This document shows positions 1 through 10,680 of a DNA stretch of 64,000 bases, piece by piece. Positions within the stretch are counted from its first letter, which is position 1. Every line of letters begins with the position of its first letter. The notes below the pieces were generated by a model. That model searched no databases. It was not told where the DNA came from and worked only from the letters and a program-made list of their open reading frames with translations. The stretch spans positions 152,912,023 through 152,976,022 of the forward strand of contig JAYESD010000005.1 in assembly GCA_036927565.1 (NCBI GenBank). The letters are read 5' to 3'. The translations under genes were made by a program, and so were the position numbers. The stretch comes from Tuctoria greenei. Its lineage: Eukaryota; Streptophyta; Magnoliopsida; Poales; Poaceae.

Positions 1-600
1 CTTCGTCCTCTCATGGCAACATATAAAACCAGAGTTATGACGAGGGCAACTGATTCTCAAGGACATGAAACTAATTACTATGAGATCATTAAAAAATCCT
101 TGAATTTCCTTTTGTCGAAAATAAGGATCTTCGAGCAGTATTCTTTGAATGGGATTGGTTTGATAATAATCGTGGAATTTGACTAAACCAAACTGGCATT
201 GTTAAAGTGAAACATAGGGAACAGCTATGAGGAATCAATCCATTTGTTCTTGAACACCAAGTGGAGCAAGTGTACTATCTACCTTATCAATGCAAAAGAA
301 CTCAAAGCTTGATGGGTGGTAAATAAGGTGAATCTTCATCAACGGTTATAGATTCTAGGAGAAGATGGTTACCATGATAGCGATGAGGTTGATGAGGTTT
401 ACCGAGAGGAAGAGTTGGCAGACTCGTTCACAGTCGAGCCTGGTGTAGGACTCGATAACTTAGTTGGAGACGCTCAAGATGTCGAGACTACTGATATGCG
501 GAAACATAAACGAAATGAAGTCAAGACGGTCACGAGAGAAGATCAATTGTCTAGTTTAAGGAGTAGGGGTGCATGATCATGCATTGATGAATTTTGAAAT
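1..600 (+). pseudogene. TNP2-type CACTA transposase, C-terminal part (DUF4216-like)
   Basis: Frames here read like the C-terminal module next to plant TNP2 transposases: a segment 'LRAVFFEWDWFDNN' from about 126, then a V-K-V-K-H block, an 'EQVYYLPY' block near 260-300, and an acidic tail near 390-480. In the family this module follows the Transposase_21 core. A TGA near 180 and further stops break the frame, and the segment ends before the second gene begins at 685. The catalytic core is off the left edge. The family call rests on motif resemblance, not on a search. Confidence 0.7.
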
Positions 601-2832
601 TGATGAAGTAATGTTTTTTTGCTAACTTAACATGAATTTTTTTATTTTATCCTACCATATTTATCAATTATTCCTTACAACAGGATGTCGTCATCGAAGG
701 GGAAGGGGAAATGGATGGATGTGAGAGGGTTCCTCACCCAGTCACGAGACTTTTTCTCAAGTACCTCGACAGGTTCGAGCATGCACTCTCAGCTGACGAG
801 GCACCTTCCAGGTGTGGCCTTATAGTGCACGGAGGTACATTTAAGTTAACAATCATGTTATTTTAAATTACACTTATAAATAATTAGTTCCTATCAATCC
901 GTTAATTTTACGGTCTCACTCAGAGTCATCTGAGTCTGAGTTAGAGGTTAGAGTGCCGCCACAAGCTAGCTAGCCCTTGAATCTAGTTAGCCTCGCTTCA
1001 GAGCTGTCGAGCGTGCAGCCATCAAGATCCAGTGGTAACCAGCTTTCCGGGTCACCAGACGTGGTGCATGCGCAGAGGCTACGGACAAGGAGGACCCACT
1101 TTGCGGATCCTTCTACTGTTCCTCATGAGCGGATCACTATTCTTCCTGTCAAAGATAGGTATAAAAAATGTATAAGATTAACTATTAGATGTTGTCTTCC
1201 GGTACTTAATGAGTTAACAAATTTTGCAGATCTTGGTACGACTCTTCATTCACAGGCCAGGGACACCACAGGAAGGTTAACGGTGTCATTGGGGCTTTAG
1301 TGCAATTTCACTATCCCGGTTTCATCGATGATTTCCCTACTCTGCCATAGGACGACTACGCTCGTGTCTCTCACGAGGTGCACAACAACTTTTAGGAGGT
1401 CGTGTTGAATGATTTTAAGGTAAGTTTATCTGTTTAAATTTTTACAACGCATCTAAATTGTTAATGCACGTCACTTAAATGTTTGTTTGCTTAAAGCTGA
1501 GGTAACAGTTAGAGGAACCAAGCGAGAGCCTAGAGTAGCACGCGACAGTCATGTTCCACAACATTGCTCAGAGGCTCATGATGCAGGCGTTGTCATACGC
1601 ATGCATTCAGGCCGTTAACGACTACAAGAAGCATCACCAGCAGCAGCAGGAATGGGGTTTGTTTAGGAAAGATTCCGACATGTACTTGTGAGAGGATGAG
1701 TACGAGAAGGTAAGTCTTTATTTTTAAATATTTTCAATTGTTACGTATCTTAACAGTATTGATAAACTATTAAATATGTGCAAGTTAGTATTTCCTGGTT
1801 AAAGGATCAACCCGCCTCATACCGAGCTCTGTGTAAGTAGTGAGCTAGCGGTGATTTCATCGCTATGTCCAGGAAGCCTCGAGAGTGCAGGGGGTCGGAC
1901 AACAATCACAACTACGGCATCGATGGCTATTTGCGTTTGACTAAAGACATGGTAAGTACATTTTATTTCATTTATAAGTTCATAATATATTTGTCCTACT
2001 AAGATGGCTATACAGGAGCGAGAGATAGATCAGAAGCTGACCCGACCTAGGTTTGGAAGAGTGGTCACAAGGGAAGTGACCATTCCTAGCCTGGGCAATG
2101 CAGTCAGGTCACGATCGATCAACTGCTAAGTTTTCAAAATTCATCAGTTTAGTTATAACTAATACTATTTTTGACATTCTTACATGTTTTCTTTGTGTTT
2201 TAACGAAAAGTACGCATGGAAGGTCGTGAAGATACATGGCAAAGGGTACAATTGGGAAAACACACCAATCGACCCTCAAGACGTGTACGCATGTGAAGGC
2301 TGGAAGACCATGGATGATGAGTTGGTCATTTGTTTCATTTATTTCAATATTCCATATTTTACTTATTATTTTTCTTTCTTTTGCAGGTTTGCCATTTTTT
2401 ATGGAGTTGTCGACTCGAGGGCCACGCGACCTTTGAGAGGTGATTCATCAATACATGCTTCGTCCGTTGGGTCGTCATGTGGTCGTCTCTCGCAGAGGGA
2501 CCTGGAGTTCCAATGCCATGAAGGAGATGCTGATGAGGACACGGGAGGAGCTCGACAGGATGAGGGCCATCCAGTAGGCCACGACCAGGTACATGTCCCA
2601 GATGCAGGTAGCAATGTTGGTAAGTAATTTAAACTACTGTATTTTAATTTCATAGCATTCTAGTAATACATATCTTCTAATATTTTGCAATGACAGGCCT
2701 TAGCTTGATAGAACGGCCACCAGATCGAGATTCCACCGTTTTAGCTACCACAGGCGACCCTGGCACAGGCACCCCCAGCACAGGTGCCCCCATCACGGGT
2801 AATAAACTCTTAAACATTGTCGTACTCATTTA

Positions 2833-3583
2833 ACCTAGGGAGAGAAGGAGGTGGAACATAGGGTGAGAGAGAGAGTGAGATAGAGGTGGAGTAAGAGAGA
2901 TAGAGTTAGAGAGAGATAGGATGAGAGAAAGAGTTGTAGAGATGGAGTGCCGGAGAGAGGGAGAGAGGGTGTGTGAGAGAGAGGGTAAAGTAAGAGAGAG
3001 GATGCTAGAGAGGGAGAGGAAGAGAGGGAGAAAGAGAGGATGGATGGAGAGAGAGGGAGAGGAAGAGACTGAGACAAAGGAAGAGAGTGAGAGAGAGAGA
3101 GTGAGTGAGAGAAAAAGAGAAAGAGGGGGAGAGGAAGAGATATAGAGTGTACTTATTTACAAGGGCTCGATTAAGCCCTCGTAAATAACTATATTTACGA
3201 CGGTTACTGCTGTAAATAATTTTATTTACAAAGTTTTTTTTAACGCCAGCCAGGAACCGCCGTAAATAATGCATAACCATCGTAAATAGGTTATTTACAA
3301 TGGTTTTGCCCTTATTTACGACGGTTTTGCACCCTTGTTAGTTATCGGGATTCCTGTAGTGTGTGACAAAAATAGATGGAGAGGAATAGAGAGAGAAAGA
3401 GGTAAAGAGAGGGAGGAGAAGAGAGAAAGAGATTGACAAAGAGAGGGGGAAGAAGAGAGTGAGAGAAAGAGAGGGAGAGGATAAGAGAAAGATAGGGAGA
3501 TGAAGAGAGTGAGAGAAAGAGAGAGAGAGGGAGAGGAAGAGAGTGAGAGAGAAAAAGAGAACGAGAGAAAGAAAAAGAGAGAT
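2833..3583 (+). repeat. Purine-rich (GAGAGA/GAAAGA) tract in an intron
   Basis: The plus strand is almost pure purine, with GAGAGAGA, GGGAGAGGAAGAG and GAGTGAGAGA units, over about 310 bp (2833-3146), and again over about 220 bp (3362-3583). The interruption is a CACTA-like terminal fragment. The tract lies in the last intron of the CACTA gene. Low-complexity open frames on both strands here come from base composition, not coding. Confidence 0.85.
3149..3361. mobile_element. Truncated CACTA-type end inserted in the purine tract
   Basis: About 210 bp of TTTACGACGG / CCGTCGTAAATA repeats, typical subterminal repeats, ending at 3361 in GGGATTCCTGTAGTG. The reverse complement begins CACTACAGGAATCCC, a standard CACTA terminal inverted repeat. 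The left side has no matching CACTA start; it begins with a short inverted repeat (AGGGCT...AGCCCT). It is therefore a 5'-truncated end or a decayed non-autonomous copy. Its repeat differs from that of the host element (TTTACGACGG against ACTTACGACGG), so it is a separate family. Confidence 0.65.
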
Positions 3584-3885
3584 GTCTAACATGTCTAACT
3601 CAAATGTGCTTTGTAGGATTCGGCGACGGAGGCGGAAACTCCATCACCACAGCTACCGGTACCCGGAGGGACTCGCAGAGACGAGGTTTTTAGCTCTAGG
3701 GGTAGTAGAAGGGCTAGTGTGTAGTTTGTTGGAATTTGTGTTGTGGTTGAGTGTTTATTGCTGCGTTTGGAGTCGTTTGACTGTTATTGCTGTTGTGAAT
3801 ATGAATTTGTGTATGATTGTTGTTCTGTGAGCTGCCCATCATACCAAGTTAGTCAGTTTTTATTTTTTTAAAAATAAATTACAAA

Positions 3886-4261
3886 CTTAACTTACGACGG
3901 CCCAGGCACATGCGTCGTAAGTTAGCCCAGGATACTTTATTCGGCCAGCCGACATCATCGTAAGTTAGCCCAGGCTACTTACGTCGGCTAGATGACACCG
4001 TCGTAAGCTAAGCATCTTACTTATGATGGCAAAAGCAAGCCGTCGTAAGTCATCTGGCCCAGCCTGCAGCCCAGCCCCGGCACTTACTTACGTCGGTGGT
4101 GCACTGCCGTCGTAAGTTACCTAACTTATGACGATAGCCGTCATAGTATTACTTATTTATGATAAACAGTTACATCAGCCAATAACCCTCGTAAGTAAGC
4201 AAAAACAATCGTATGTAATCTAATTACTACGGTTTAGGCCTTACTTACGACAGTCGTAGTG
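3886..4261. repeat. CACTA 3' subterminal repeats and terminus
   Basis: At least eight copies of ACTTACGACGG or CCGTCGTAAGT occur in both orientations (for example near 3890, 3908, 3960, 3995, 4010, 4040, 4110, 4250). Subterminal motifs of this kind bind the element's TNPA-type protein in studied CACTA elements. The last motif is followed by GTAGTG at 4256-4261, the reverse complement of CACTAC. Confidence 0.75.
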
Positions 4262-4910
4262 ATTCTATGTAACACTAATAACAAAATATGTTGTTATAAA
4301 TGCTAGCAACACTCTTTTGTGCACGTAGAAACACAAGGATATGTCGGTATAGACGTCATGTGGTGTCCAGTGAATACAACAAAAATTTCAGCATAAACAA
4401 AACTTAGCTTTCAGTGGTACATGCTCCCAGGGATCTATGTGAGCTGGACACACAATGGATGACCCTATCTACAAGGTTCTTGAAGAGTTAGTTGAATATT
4501 GTAAACTTCATAACTATTAGAGTTTGGAAACCTCAAGTTATGATTAATTTAATGATTGAGTAAGAACCGTTAATGTGAAAAATTTTGTTTATGTAAAACC
4601 TATAATTATATATTATCACAGGATCTAGATGATTGCTTATCTTGGTGATAGGTAAAAACTCTATGTTGTGAATTGAGGATCATAAACAGATGTATGAAGA
4701 GTTTTTGAGTTGTTTCTCTTTGGCCACATTAGTCGAAGAGGAGTTGGGGTACCCTGTGAGTCTCAGGCACTAGAGTGACAATGAAGATTTTGAGAAAACA
4801 AGTTCAAGGTCAGGAAAATAAGTTTTAGCATTATGAGTCACAATAAGATATGATGAGATAATTGATAAATTATGTTAAAATTAGAGATGGAGTATAGAAA
4901 TAGAGCTTAC
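4262..4910. other. Unassigned sequence
   Basis: AT-rich DNA between the CACTA end and a minus-strand exon. No open frame, RNA gene or repeat was recognised. It may be intron of the broken gene on the minus strand, because a donor-like GTAAGC (minus strand) lies at its right edge. Confidence 0.4.
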
Positions 4911-5047
4911 TTTGAAGTAGAATCGGAGAGGACACCGATGGATACAGTGGTGGTTTCGTAAGGTACTATGAGATCAAGAATAGAGCTTTCAAGTTGAAGT
5001 TGTTCTGCTAAGTATCTTAGGTTGTCTCCAATGACATGTTGGCAAAA
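4911..5047 (-). pseudogene. Broken exon of an unidentified gene (downstream half)
   Basis: On the minus strand from 5047 to 4911 one frame is open ('CQHVIGDNLRYLAEQ' ... 'SDSTSK') and ends at a consensus splice donor, AAA|GTAAGC. The frame is cut at 5047 by gypsy element A. The matching half resumes across the element at 25845, and the two halves share the 5-bp duplication CAAAA. I do not recognise the protein. It could be a host gene or a gene of another element. The continuous frame over the junction and the donor site are the evidence that it was coding. Confidence 0.5.
5043..5047 (+). repeat. Target site duplication of element A (left)
   Basis: CAAAA lies directly before the LTR start TGTAACACC and is repeated at 25840-25844 directly after the right LTR end GCGTCACA. 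Confidence 0.9.
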
Positions 5048-5193
5048 TGTAACACCCTCATTTTCATGCATCATGCCTTGCATACATTCATATACATGTT
5101 TAAGATTAACCCACAACAAGAGGAACGAGTTTAGAATTGATTCGGAGCATTTAAAATTGATTTGGAGCAAAACCGCACTTAGAACGCAGGAAA

Positions 5194-5500
5194 GTGCGGA
5201 CTAGTCCGATTTTACTGAGGACTAGTCGGACTTATATCTGACTAAAAACGGACTTGTCCGTTTTTGCTGCGGACTAGTCTGATTTTGCCTCGAGAAACTT
5301 TCGGACTAGTCCGATTTTGTGCGGACTAGTCCGATATTCCAAGAATCCTTAAAAATTTGCTAAGTCCTTGGACTTTTCTGGAGTAGTCCGATGTTCCAGC
5401 GGACTTGTCCGTTTTCCTCTCTGTTTAAAGTCGGACTTGTCTGATTTTTGGCCAAACTTGTCCGATATTTCGTGACTCCGAGTTGATCTTTTGTTTTACG
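5194..5500 (+). repeat. Array of CGGACTAGTCCG-like palindromes in U3
   Basis: About a dozen copies of CGGACTAGTCCG, CGGACTTGTCCG or close variants in roughly 300 bp, two more near 5995-6030. The consensus is self-complementary. The same array occurs in the 3' LTR (23214-23490) and, diverged, in the LTR of element B (31895-32260). It sits 130-430 bp upstream of the TATA box, so a regulatory role is possible but only inferred. Confidence 0.75.
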
Positions 5501-5632
5501 ACTTGTTTCTTGGGTTTCACGTTAAGTGGGCCTAGGGGCGTCGTGCCTAACTCTTTTAGAGCCCGTGTGGAACTCTAAACCGGCCTCTACTCCTCCCAAA
5601 CTCAAAATCCATCTAACCCTAGCCTCCACCCC

Positions 5633-5640
5633 TATATAAA
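5633..5640 (+). promoter_or_regulatory. TATA box, element A 5' LTR
   Basis: TATATAAA in the context CACCCCTATATAAACAG. It is conserved at 23652-23659 in the 3' LTR and at 32433-32440 in element B. Transcription would start roughly 30 bp downstream (inference). Confidence 0.65.
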
Positions 5641-7824
5641 CAGCCCCACTGTTTGGTTTGACATCTATTTGCCACATTTCCACCCACCCAAACCCTAGTT
5701 CGTGGGGAGCCACCATCAAGGAGGGAGGAGAAGATCCCAAGAAAGAATAAGAAGAGGAGGAAACGAAAGAGGATCAATATCTCCACCAAATTTTCGTTCT
5801 TCACCACCAATTCATCTCCAAGTTCATCACCAACCCTAGATCACCAAGATCCAAGTGCTACCTCCAAGTTTCTTGATTCATTGGAGTCCTAAACACCTGG
5901 TATACCTTCTATTATCTTTTCCTTACGAGAATTCAACACCTAATCTCCAGATTCATGTCGATCTAGAAAACCCTAATCTGCTGATCTCGCAGAGTGCGGA
6001 CTTGTCTGGTCCCTAGCGGACTAGTCCGGTCCTCCTTTTTAAATTGCATCAAATTAATTATAAAATTTGACCTAATCACATCCAAACCTGTATAAACTTG
6101 TTAAAATCTATTAGAACTAGTTAGTGATCATTAAAAGCAATCTATTAACAAGTTCTACCTTGCATTTGCATCAATCATGCATGTCATGTCATATTGAGTA
6201 ATATTTGTGCACTCTTTGATTGTGTTTCTTGTCTTGTATGTTTATTGTGTGTATTAGACGGATTTGCGCTAGAGAGTGCCGCGGAGGATCTACATCACCA
6301 AGAGTTTGAAGGCTTTGATCCTAATCAACAGCAAAGGCAAGGCAAGTGTCCTTGAAGCATATTGATCCTATTTTTAAAATAAATGTTTTGTTTTGTAAAA
6401 CTACTTGTTTGTGACAATTTGATGGGAATCCTATGGTAGGAAGTTTACTAGCGTTGTTTGACCACCCTTGTCGCTTGAAATTTGTGGTAGAGAGTCGGAA
6501 AGGGCTTTTTACCTTTTGCATCGCTTAATTAATTGGGATGGGAAACCACTATATTATTTAATTATGCATTAATGGTATATGGATTAACATGAACTGGTCA
6601 ATACGGTATGGTAATGGGTGATCTAAGCAACCCTGGTATGTGGATGGGTTGGATGTTACGGTGGTTTGCTTGCTTTATATCTAAGGACCGGTTCATGCGA
6701 GAATAAGTCGGGACTACAGTGCCACCACGAGGCCAAGTATGGGTGCGGCGTAGCAGAGTAATTAGGGTTTTCCTAGTACTGTTTGGACCATTGTGGATGC
6801 TCGGGGAAGGGGTAGTCGGATTGGGTTTGTTCATGATTGGCGGGACTACCCTGGGATCCGAATGGCTCAAGAGGGGGCCCTTGGTTGAAGATGTGCTCAG
6901 TTCGAGACATCGCCACCGGTGAAACCTCAGTGGGGTCTGAATAGGCTAGTAATCCCTTTGTAAATGCTATTTTGTGATCTCTTGGCCACACACCGATGGA
7001 AGTGTGAGACGGCATAATAGAGGTTCTTAGTCACCGAAAGGTGATGAAATCATGAACATGTGGGTAAAGTGGTACAACCTGTGCAGAGTGTAAAACTATC
7101 ATGATAGCCGTACTCCTGGTTATGAGCACCTGGGCAACTTCCATGATTAGAGGGTACTTGGTATTGATGGTATTTGGGATGGTTATGGTTGGTATTATAG
7201 TTATGGATTAATTGCTGGTATTGAATATGGTTATTGGCAAATGGTGAAATCTGGAATTATTGATGAGGATGGTGAATTGTGGACTGGTATTACGATATTA
7301 CTTATGATTATGATGGGTTTGATTCATATGAATATAATATATTGCTTTTCAAATGTTTTAATGTACTTTTCAGCACTTTGCCATTATTGTTGTCGTCATT
7401 TGAATAAGCCACATGTCATCATTTCCACACTTGCTGAGTACGACATGTACTCACTCTTGCAATCCTGCCCCCCAACAGTTGCAGGTCAGGATTGGGAGTT
7501 TAATGGTGATAATGCGGAGTTCTAGGCCGTGTCTACCGTCAGCTTGCCTGTGGTGTTATTGGAGCTGCGCTATCCCTTATGCTTAGTTTGCTTAGTCGCT
7601 TAATTAGTTTATTTCCGCTGCATTAGTTGAACTTGTCATAAATATTCATTAGAGGTTGTATTTGAGGATAATCTAGTTTGTGTAATAAAATTTGGTTAAT
7701 TAATCTTGTTCTGTGGTAATTTTTCTATATATCCTTTTGTGATTGCACTCGTGTATGTGTGATGAACATCCTAGGCACACATATGCGTTAGCTTGGTTCT
7801 TTTTGGGAACCAGGCGTCACAGAT

Positions 7825-7837
7825 TGGTATGAGAGTC
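7825..7837 (+). promoter_or_regulatory. Primer binding site, element A
   Basis: TGGTATGAGAGTC lies 3 bp after the LTR end. It resembles TGGTATCAGAGC, the usual plant site complementary to initiator-Met tRNA, with one mismatch in the first eight bases (C to G). Confidence 0.75.
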
Positions 7838-8091
7838 GCAGGTTGACCGTAGGATGCAGCCTAGATAGAATGGACACTTTAGAGCACATAGGAGCACTCA
7901 GGAATCGATGTGTTTTTGCTTGGAGTGCTGTTTGCTATATATATTGCTTGCTTGTGTGCTTAATAGAGGATTTTGGGATGCCTTAGCATTGCCATGTCCA
8001 CCTAGGCTAGTGTAGCTAGCTGTTTAGTTTATATCCCTTGATGCATATAGTTGGGGACGTTTTCTAATTCTTACCTATTGCTTTTCTTCAG

Positions 8092-9150
8092 ATGGTGAGG
8101 ACTCGCAACCAAAGGGATGGCAATGATGGGGAGGAGAACAATGGAGTGCCTCAGAACAACATCGGACAAGGATCTACTCAGGGAGCTATCAACATTGAGC
8201 AGCTATTGGCTATGCAAAACCAGCTCATGCAGACCATGATACAAACAATAGGACAGCTGCAGGATGGCAATATCAACAATCAGCCTCACATGCCTCCACC
8301 GCCACCCCCGCCTCCTCATAACCAATTGGGAGAGTTTATGAGGACTAGGCCGTCAACCTTTGCTCAAGCTACCGACCCTATAGATGCGGATGATTGGCTC
8401 AAGTCCGTGGAGAAGAAGTAAGCTATTGTCCAATGCAGTGATCGGGAGAATGTCCAGTTCGCTTCTCATCAACTCGTTGGAGCAGCTGCGGATTGGTGGA
8501 ATTCTTATTGCAATGCTCATGAGGACCAAGAGAGAGTTACTTGGGCCGAATTCAAGGAGAATTTTTGTTCTCATTATGTGCCGGAAGGAGTTATGATCTT
8601 GAAGAGGCAAGAATTTGAGAATTTAAGTCAAGGAAGATCAAGCGTGAGTGAATATCTCAACAAGTTCACTCAACTCTCAAGATATGTGCCTGAGGATGTT
8701 AGTCGGGACAGCCGGAAGCAATATTTGTTCATGAGAGGCCTCAACAATGAAATTCAAGTGAAATTGCTCAATTGTGACTATGCAAATTTTCAGAAGCTAG
8801 TGGACAAAGCAATCGTGGTTGAGAACAAGGTCCGTGAGATGGAGCAAGAACTCAAGTGGAAGGTGCCATATCAAGGACAACAACAAGAAAGTAATGTGCG
8901 CCCTCGCTTTGTGCCACCCAATGCGCCTCATTTCGGCTCTTCTATTCCTGCTCAACGCCCTGGTTATGCACCGCGCCCAACTCAGTTTGTGCAGCAACGC
9001 CCTGTCATGCAAGCACCTAGGCCTCCAATGCCTTACGCGCCTCGTTCTAATTTTCCTGGTGCTAATGTTCAAAACCAACCTCGTCCCAATAATTCTGGTG
9101 GAGTTTAGAAGTGCTATACTTGTGGAGAAGCTGGACACTTTGCGCATCAA
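8092..9150 (+). pseudogene. gag: Element A gag (capsid/nucleocapsid)
   Basis: Begins with 'MVRTRNQRDG' at 8092, directly after TTTTCTTCAG. A Q/N-rich N-terminus and a run of prolines (8295-8318) precede the retrotransposon gag domain (about 8440-8800, with 'AAADWWN' and 'FTQLSRYVPE'). A CCHC zinc knuckle, 'CYTCGEAGHFAHQC', is at 9112-9153. Gag packages the element RNA into particles. An in-frame TAA at 8419-8421 and a TAG at 9106-9108 just before the knuckle interrupt the frame, and a shift to the next frame follows near 9190. The first stop lies before the gag domain, so no full product could be made. Confidence 0.88.
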
Positions 9151-9189
9151 TGTCCTAAGTCAGGCCTTGGTCAAGGAAGCAATGCGCCG

Positions 9190-9723
9190 AGGCAAAAACC
9201 CAAGAACCAATGGAGGAGCGCCACAAGGAAGCTGTGGACAGCAGAATTTTGCTCATGGCAACATGAACCATGTCTCAACGGAGGATGCTCAACAAGCGGA
9301 TGACGTGGTCATTGGTATGTTTCACGCCAACTCCAATCCCGCGACTATGTTATTTGATTCTGGAGCATCGCATTCATTCATTGCATCGAAGTATGTTGCC
9401 AAGTATAGTTTGCCTATCTCTCGTATGAAGTTTACTCTATTTGTTGAGTCTCCTGGAGGAGAGATGAGGACAAATATAGTATGTCAATAACTAAGCCTTA
9501 GAATAAGGGTGGTAGACTTCTCCGCCAACCTCATTGTTTTAGATTCCCAAGGATTGGACATTATACTTGGTATGGACTGGTTGAGGAAGCACAATGGAGT
9601 TATTGAGTGTGCCACGAAGACGGTGAAGTTGACCAATGAGGAAGGGATCACTGTAGAATTTGAAGCATCTCAAACCGCACCGAAGCAATTGGGGCTAAAT
9701 CATATGGACGGTGCCGCATTTTA
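9190..9723 (+). pseudogene. Element A aspartic protease
   Basis: In the frame following gag there is 'MLFDSGASHSFI'; the catalytic DSGAS is at 9356-9370. The C-terminal 'IILGMDWL' block is at about 9566-9590. A TAA at 9488-9490 breaks the domain, and a TAG at 9722-9724 ends the frame at the linker to reverse transcriptase. The protease would process the polyprotein. Its active-site triplet is intact but the chain is not. Confidence 0.85.
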
Positions 9724-10173
9724 GGAGATTCCGGTGGTGTGTGAATTTTTGGATGTTTTTTCGGACGAGTTGCCAGGTATGCCACCTGATCGAGACATTG
9801 AGTTTGTTATTGATTTAATACCTGGAAGTGCACCTATAGCTAAGAGGCCATATAGGATGCCTCCTATGGAATTACGGAGCTCAAGAAACAAATTCAAGAG
9901 CAACTAGAGAAAGGTTTTATTTACCCTAGCTCTTCACCTTGGGGAGCGCCCGTGTTGTTTGTGGACAACAAAGATGGAACCCAAAGGATGTGTGTAGATT
10001 ACCGAGCTCTCAACGAGGTAACAATCAAGAACAAGTACACCTTGCTACGCATAGAAGACTTGTTTGATCAAATGAAGGGTGCTTGTGTCTTCTATAAGAT
10101 TGATTTGCGGTCGGGATACTTTCAAATGAAGATTAGACCATCGGACATACCCAAGACAGCTTTTAGGACACGG
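9724..10173 (+). pseudogene. pol: Element A reverse transcriptase, N-terminal part
   Basis: Carries the linker motif 'DVFSDELPGMPPDRDIEF', a one-base shift near 9870, then 'WGAPVLFVDNKDGTQRMCVD' and the palm motif 'FYKIDLRSGYFQM' (about 10090-10130). The frame runs to 'FRTR' and stops at 10173, where the copia element begins. The continuation ('YGSYEYTVMSFGLTN') is at 20589. The duplicated bases CACGG (10169-10173 and 20584-20588) mark the cut. Confidence 0.9.
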
Positions 10174-10265
10174 TGTAAGACCTATATGTGCTAAATACAT
10201 TGGCTTGTAGTGAATACACTTGGCTTTGATGATAAAAGTTTTTTTAAATATCACCAAAACACCTT

Positions 10266-10680
10266 TTTATCAAGGTCCGACTGTAGCTCTGAGCTACAGC
10301 AAGATCCGACTGTAGGTCCGGCTTGGTTTGGGTAGCTCCGGTTACGTTCGATGCTAGGTCCGACTAGCTTTGGTCAGCTCCAGTGAGCTTTATCTTTAGC
10401 TCCATCATGTCTTTAGCTCCGACATGTCTTTGATAGCTCCGACATGTTTTTGATAGCTCCGACATGTTTTTGCTAAGCTCCGAGTTGTTTTTTCTAGCTC
10501 CGGCTTTTGGGTTTACTAGTTCCGACTAGTTCTGGTTAGCTCCGGTGCTAGGTCCTGCTAGTTTTGTAAGCTCCGGCGGGAGCTTGGTTGTACTAGTTTT
10601 TGGTAAGCTCCGGCGCTAGATTCTACTAGCTTTTGTTAGCTCCGGCTCAAGCTCCGGGTTGCTCTGGCAAGGTCTAGAAC
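10266..10680 (+). repeat. AGCTCCGR repeat array in copia U3
   Basis: Some fifteen to twenty copies of AGCTCCGG, AGCTCCGA or one-base variants, spaced about 20-30 bp with spacers such as CATGTTTTTGAT. It is repeated in the 3' LTR (18785-19195) and, inverted and diverged, in element E (50470-50870). Position in U3 suggests a regulatory array; function is not shown. Confidence 0.75.

Larger units (their letters stand above)
685..3724 (+). pseudogene. Second CACTA gene, Transposase_24-like, multi-exon
   Basis: A probable start lies at 685 just after TTACAACAG, a splice-acceptor-like context. Coding blocks separated by AT-rich, GT...AG-like stretches follow: about 960-1300, 1490-1710 (with 'ALSYACIQAVNDY'), 1800-1950 (with 'YGIDGYLRLTKDM'), 2210-2325 (with 'KVVKIHGKGYNWENTP'), 2400-2630 and a last exon from about 3616 to TAG at 3722-3724. 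The 'DNNHNYGIDGYLR' block resembles the conserved histidine/glycine block of plant Transposase_24 proteins encoded beside TNP2. In-frame stops (for example after 'MYL' near 1690) suggest decay. Exon edges are read by eye. The large 2830-3600 intron is purine-rich and carries a second terminal fragment. Confidence 0.55.
1..4261 (+). mobile_element. CACTA (En/Spm-like) DNA transposon, 3' portion
   Basis: The window opens inside a CACTA-type transposon. In order it holds the 3' end of a TNP2-type transposase (1 to about 600), a second, intron-bearing gene of the plant Transposase_24 kind (685-3724), and a 3' subterminal region of short direct and inverted repeats (ACTTACGACGG / CCGTCGTAAGT) ending in GTAGTG at 4261. 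The gene order and the repeat-rich end match plant CACTA elements. The 5' end and its CACTA terminus lie outside the window, so the target duplication cannot be tested. Both genes carry stops, so this copy looks inactive. Confidence 0.8.
5048..7821 (+). repeat. Element A 5' LTR
   Basis: Starts TGTAACACCCTCATTTTC and ends GGCGTCACA. It is nearly collinear with 23068-25839. It holds a palindrome-rich block upstream of a TATA box. No protein-coding content is recognised; open frames found at the same place in both LTRs (for example near 5522-5740 and 6773-7015 on the minus strand) have no recognisable motif. Confidence 0.93.

Noticed and set aside
2835..3592. Open frames on both strands in the GA tract (Ser/Leu-rich or Arg/Glu-rich)
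   Set aside because: Low-complexity translation of a purine tract; no start context or domain.
5194..5500. Possible CRISPR-like array of short repeats
   Set aside because: Plant nuclear LTR; spacing irregular, no unique spacers of constant length, no Cas genes.
5522..7015. Open frames inside the element A LTRs (5522-5740, 6598-6870, 6773-7015) repeated in the 3' LTR
   Set aside because: Shared only because LTRs are copies of one another; no domain, and frames are broken in element B.
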